A stretch of DNA of 64,000 nt. Origin: FEN-1297 sp963834015 (GTDB lineage Bacteria; Bacteroidota; Ignavibacteria; Ignavibacteriales; Ignavibacteriaceae). The stretch lies in NCBI GenBank assembly GCA_963834015.1, contig CAWIAG010000003.1, positions 1,054,001 to 1,118,000 of the forward strand, read 5' to 3'. A program made the position numbers and the translations under genes. Shown one piece after another: positions 63,857 through 64,000 of this stretch; within the stretch, counting starts at the first letter, position 1, and each line of letters starts with the position of its first letter. The notes under the pieces are model-generated. The model had not been told where the DNA came from. It saw only the letters and a program-made list of their open reading frames with translations, and made no database searches.

Positions 63857-64000
63857 AAAATTTAATTTATTTATCCGTAATAGCAATTGCCGGATTTATT
63901 GCCGGCTGCGCCAGCGCTCCCCCTGCAGAACTCATCAACGCACACGACGCTTATCAGCATGCCAGCATGAGCCAGGCCGCAACTTTAGTGCCTGCAGATT
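63853..64000 (+). CDS. Lipoprotein, 5' part only (runs off the window)
   Basis: ATG overlaps the preceding stop. The 49 visible residues have a lipoprotein signal (KNLIYLSVIAIAGFIAGC) and a start of a DUF4398-like helix (ELINAHDAYQHASMS). In related operons this position holds a DUF4398/OmpA-domain protein. The rest lies outside the window. Confidence 0.7.
   Translation, partial: MKNLIYLSVIAIAGFIAGCASAPPAELINAHDAYQHASMSQAATLVPAD

Overview
This 64 kb stretch is AT-rich chromosomal DNA, most likely from an uncultured member of the Ignavibacteria (Bacteroidota/Chlorobi side of the tree). The clearest sign is a C-terminal type IX secretion sorting domain of the FQNYPNPFNP type on the ice-binding-like protein at 27455-28546. 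TonB-receptor style, LytTR signalling and the many short intergenic repeat families fit that placement. No rRNA, tRNA, transposase, integrase or CRISPR array was found.

Layout. 1-14 kb is a mixed-strand, repeat-rich region. It holds an orphan antitoxin with a truncated PIN toxin, a TonB-dependent receptor, an O-methyltransferase, a CE2-type esterase lipoprotein, exonuclease III, a LOV-like PAS protein that lacks the photoactive Cys, a LytTR regulator with a frameshifted sensor kinase, and a beta-lactamase-fold serine hydrolase. From 14.2 kb to the end every gene is on the + strand. 14-28.5 kb carries a CsbD-like protein, a B12-binding-type radical SAM protein, Dps, a 2900-residue cyclic beta-1,2-glucan synthase and a secreted DUF3494 ice-binding-like protein. 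28.7-32.3 kb is a MacA/MacB-type export operon. 32.3-49.5 kb is a carbon and energy block: phosphoglucomutase, alpha-glucan phosphorylase, phosphoketolase, acetate kinase, RpiB-type isomerase and a P3A proton-pumping ATPase, interleaved with tandem PRC-barrel proteins, slipin, a HAD hydrolase and a DUF2383 four-helix protein. 49.6-57.5 kb continues with small envelope proteins, a third PRC-barrel protein, a PAP2 phosphatase, an orphan GrpE and a second P-type ATPase. 58-64 kb is a signalling block (CheB-CheR-PAS fusion, hybrid-free sensor kinase, NarL-type regulator) followed by two lipoproteins.

How the genes may work together (inference). Glycogen phosphorolysis, phosphoglucomutase, phosphoketolase and acetate kinase form a short route from stored glucan to acetyl phosphate and ATP. 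Two proton P-type ATPases could spend that ATP on membrane potential. Dps, CsbD, cyclic glucan synthase, PRC-barrel proteins and GrpE all suit a stress or dormancy role.

The most notable observation is an ungapped 29-base motif. It occurs nine times, always in the same orientation and always in the leader of a + strand gene between 14 and 64 kb, and not at all in the first 14 kb. It contains a direct repeat of ATCCCTTT with an 11-base pitch, and at most sites a flanking arm that can pair with its right half. It looks like the operator or promoter element of a previously undescribed stress regulon that includes several genes of this island. Other points of interest are gene remnants (PIN toxin, PAP2 tail, CurA-like reductase with an internal deletion), a structured leader before the radical SAM gene, and three tandem repeat arrays of different sequence but similar unit length.
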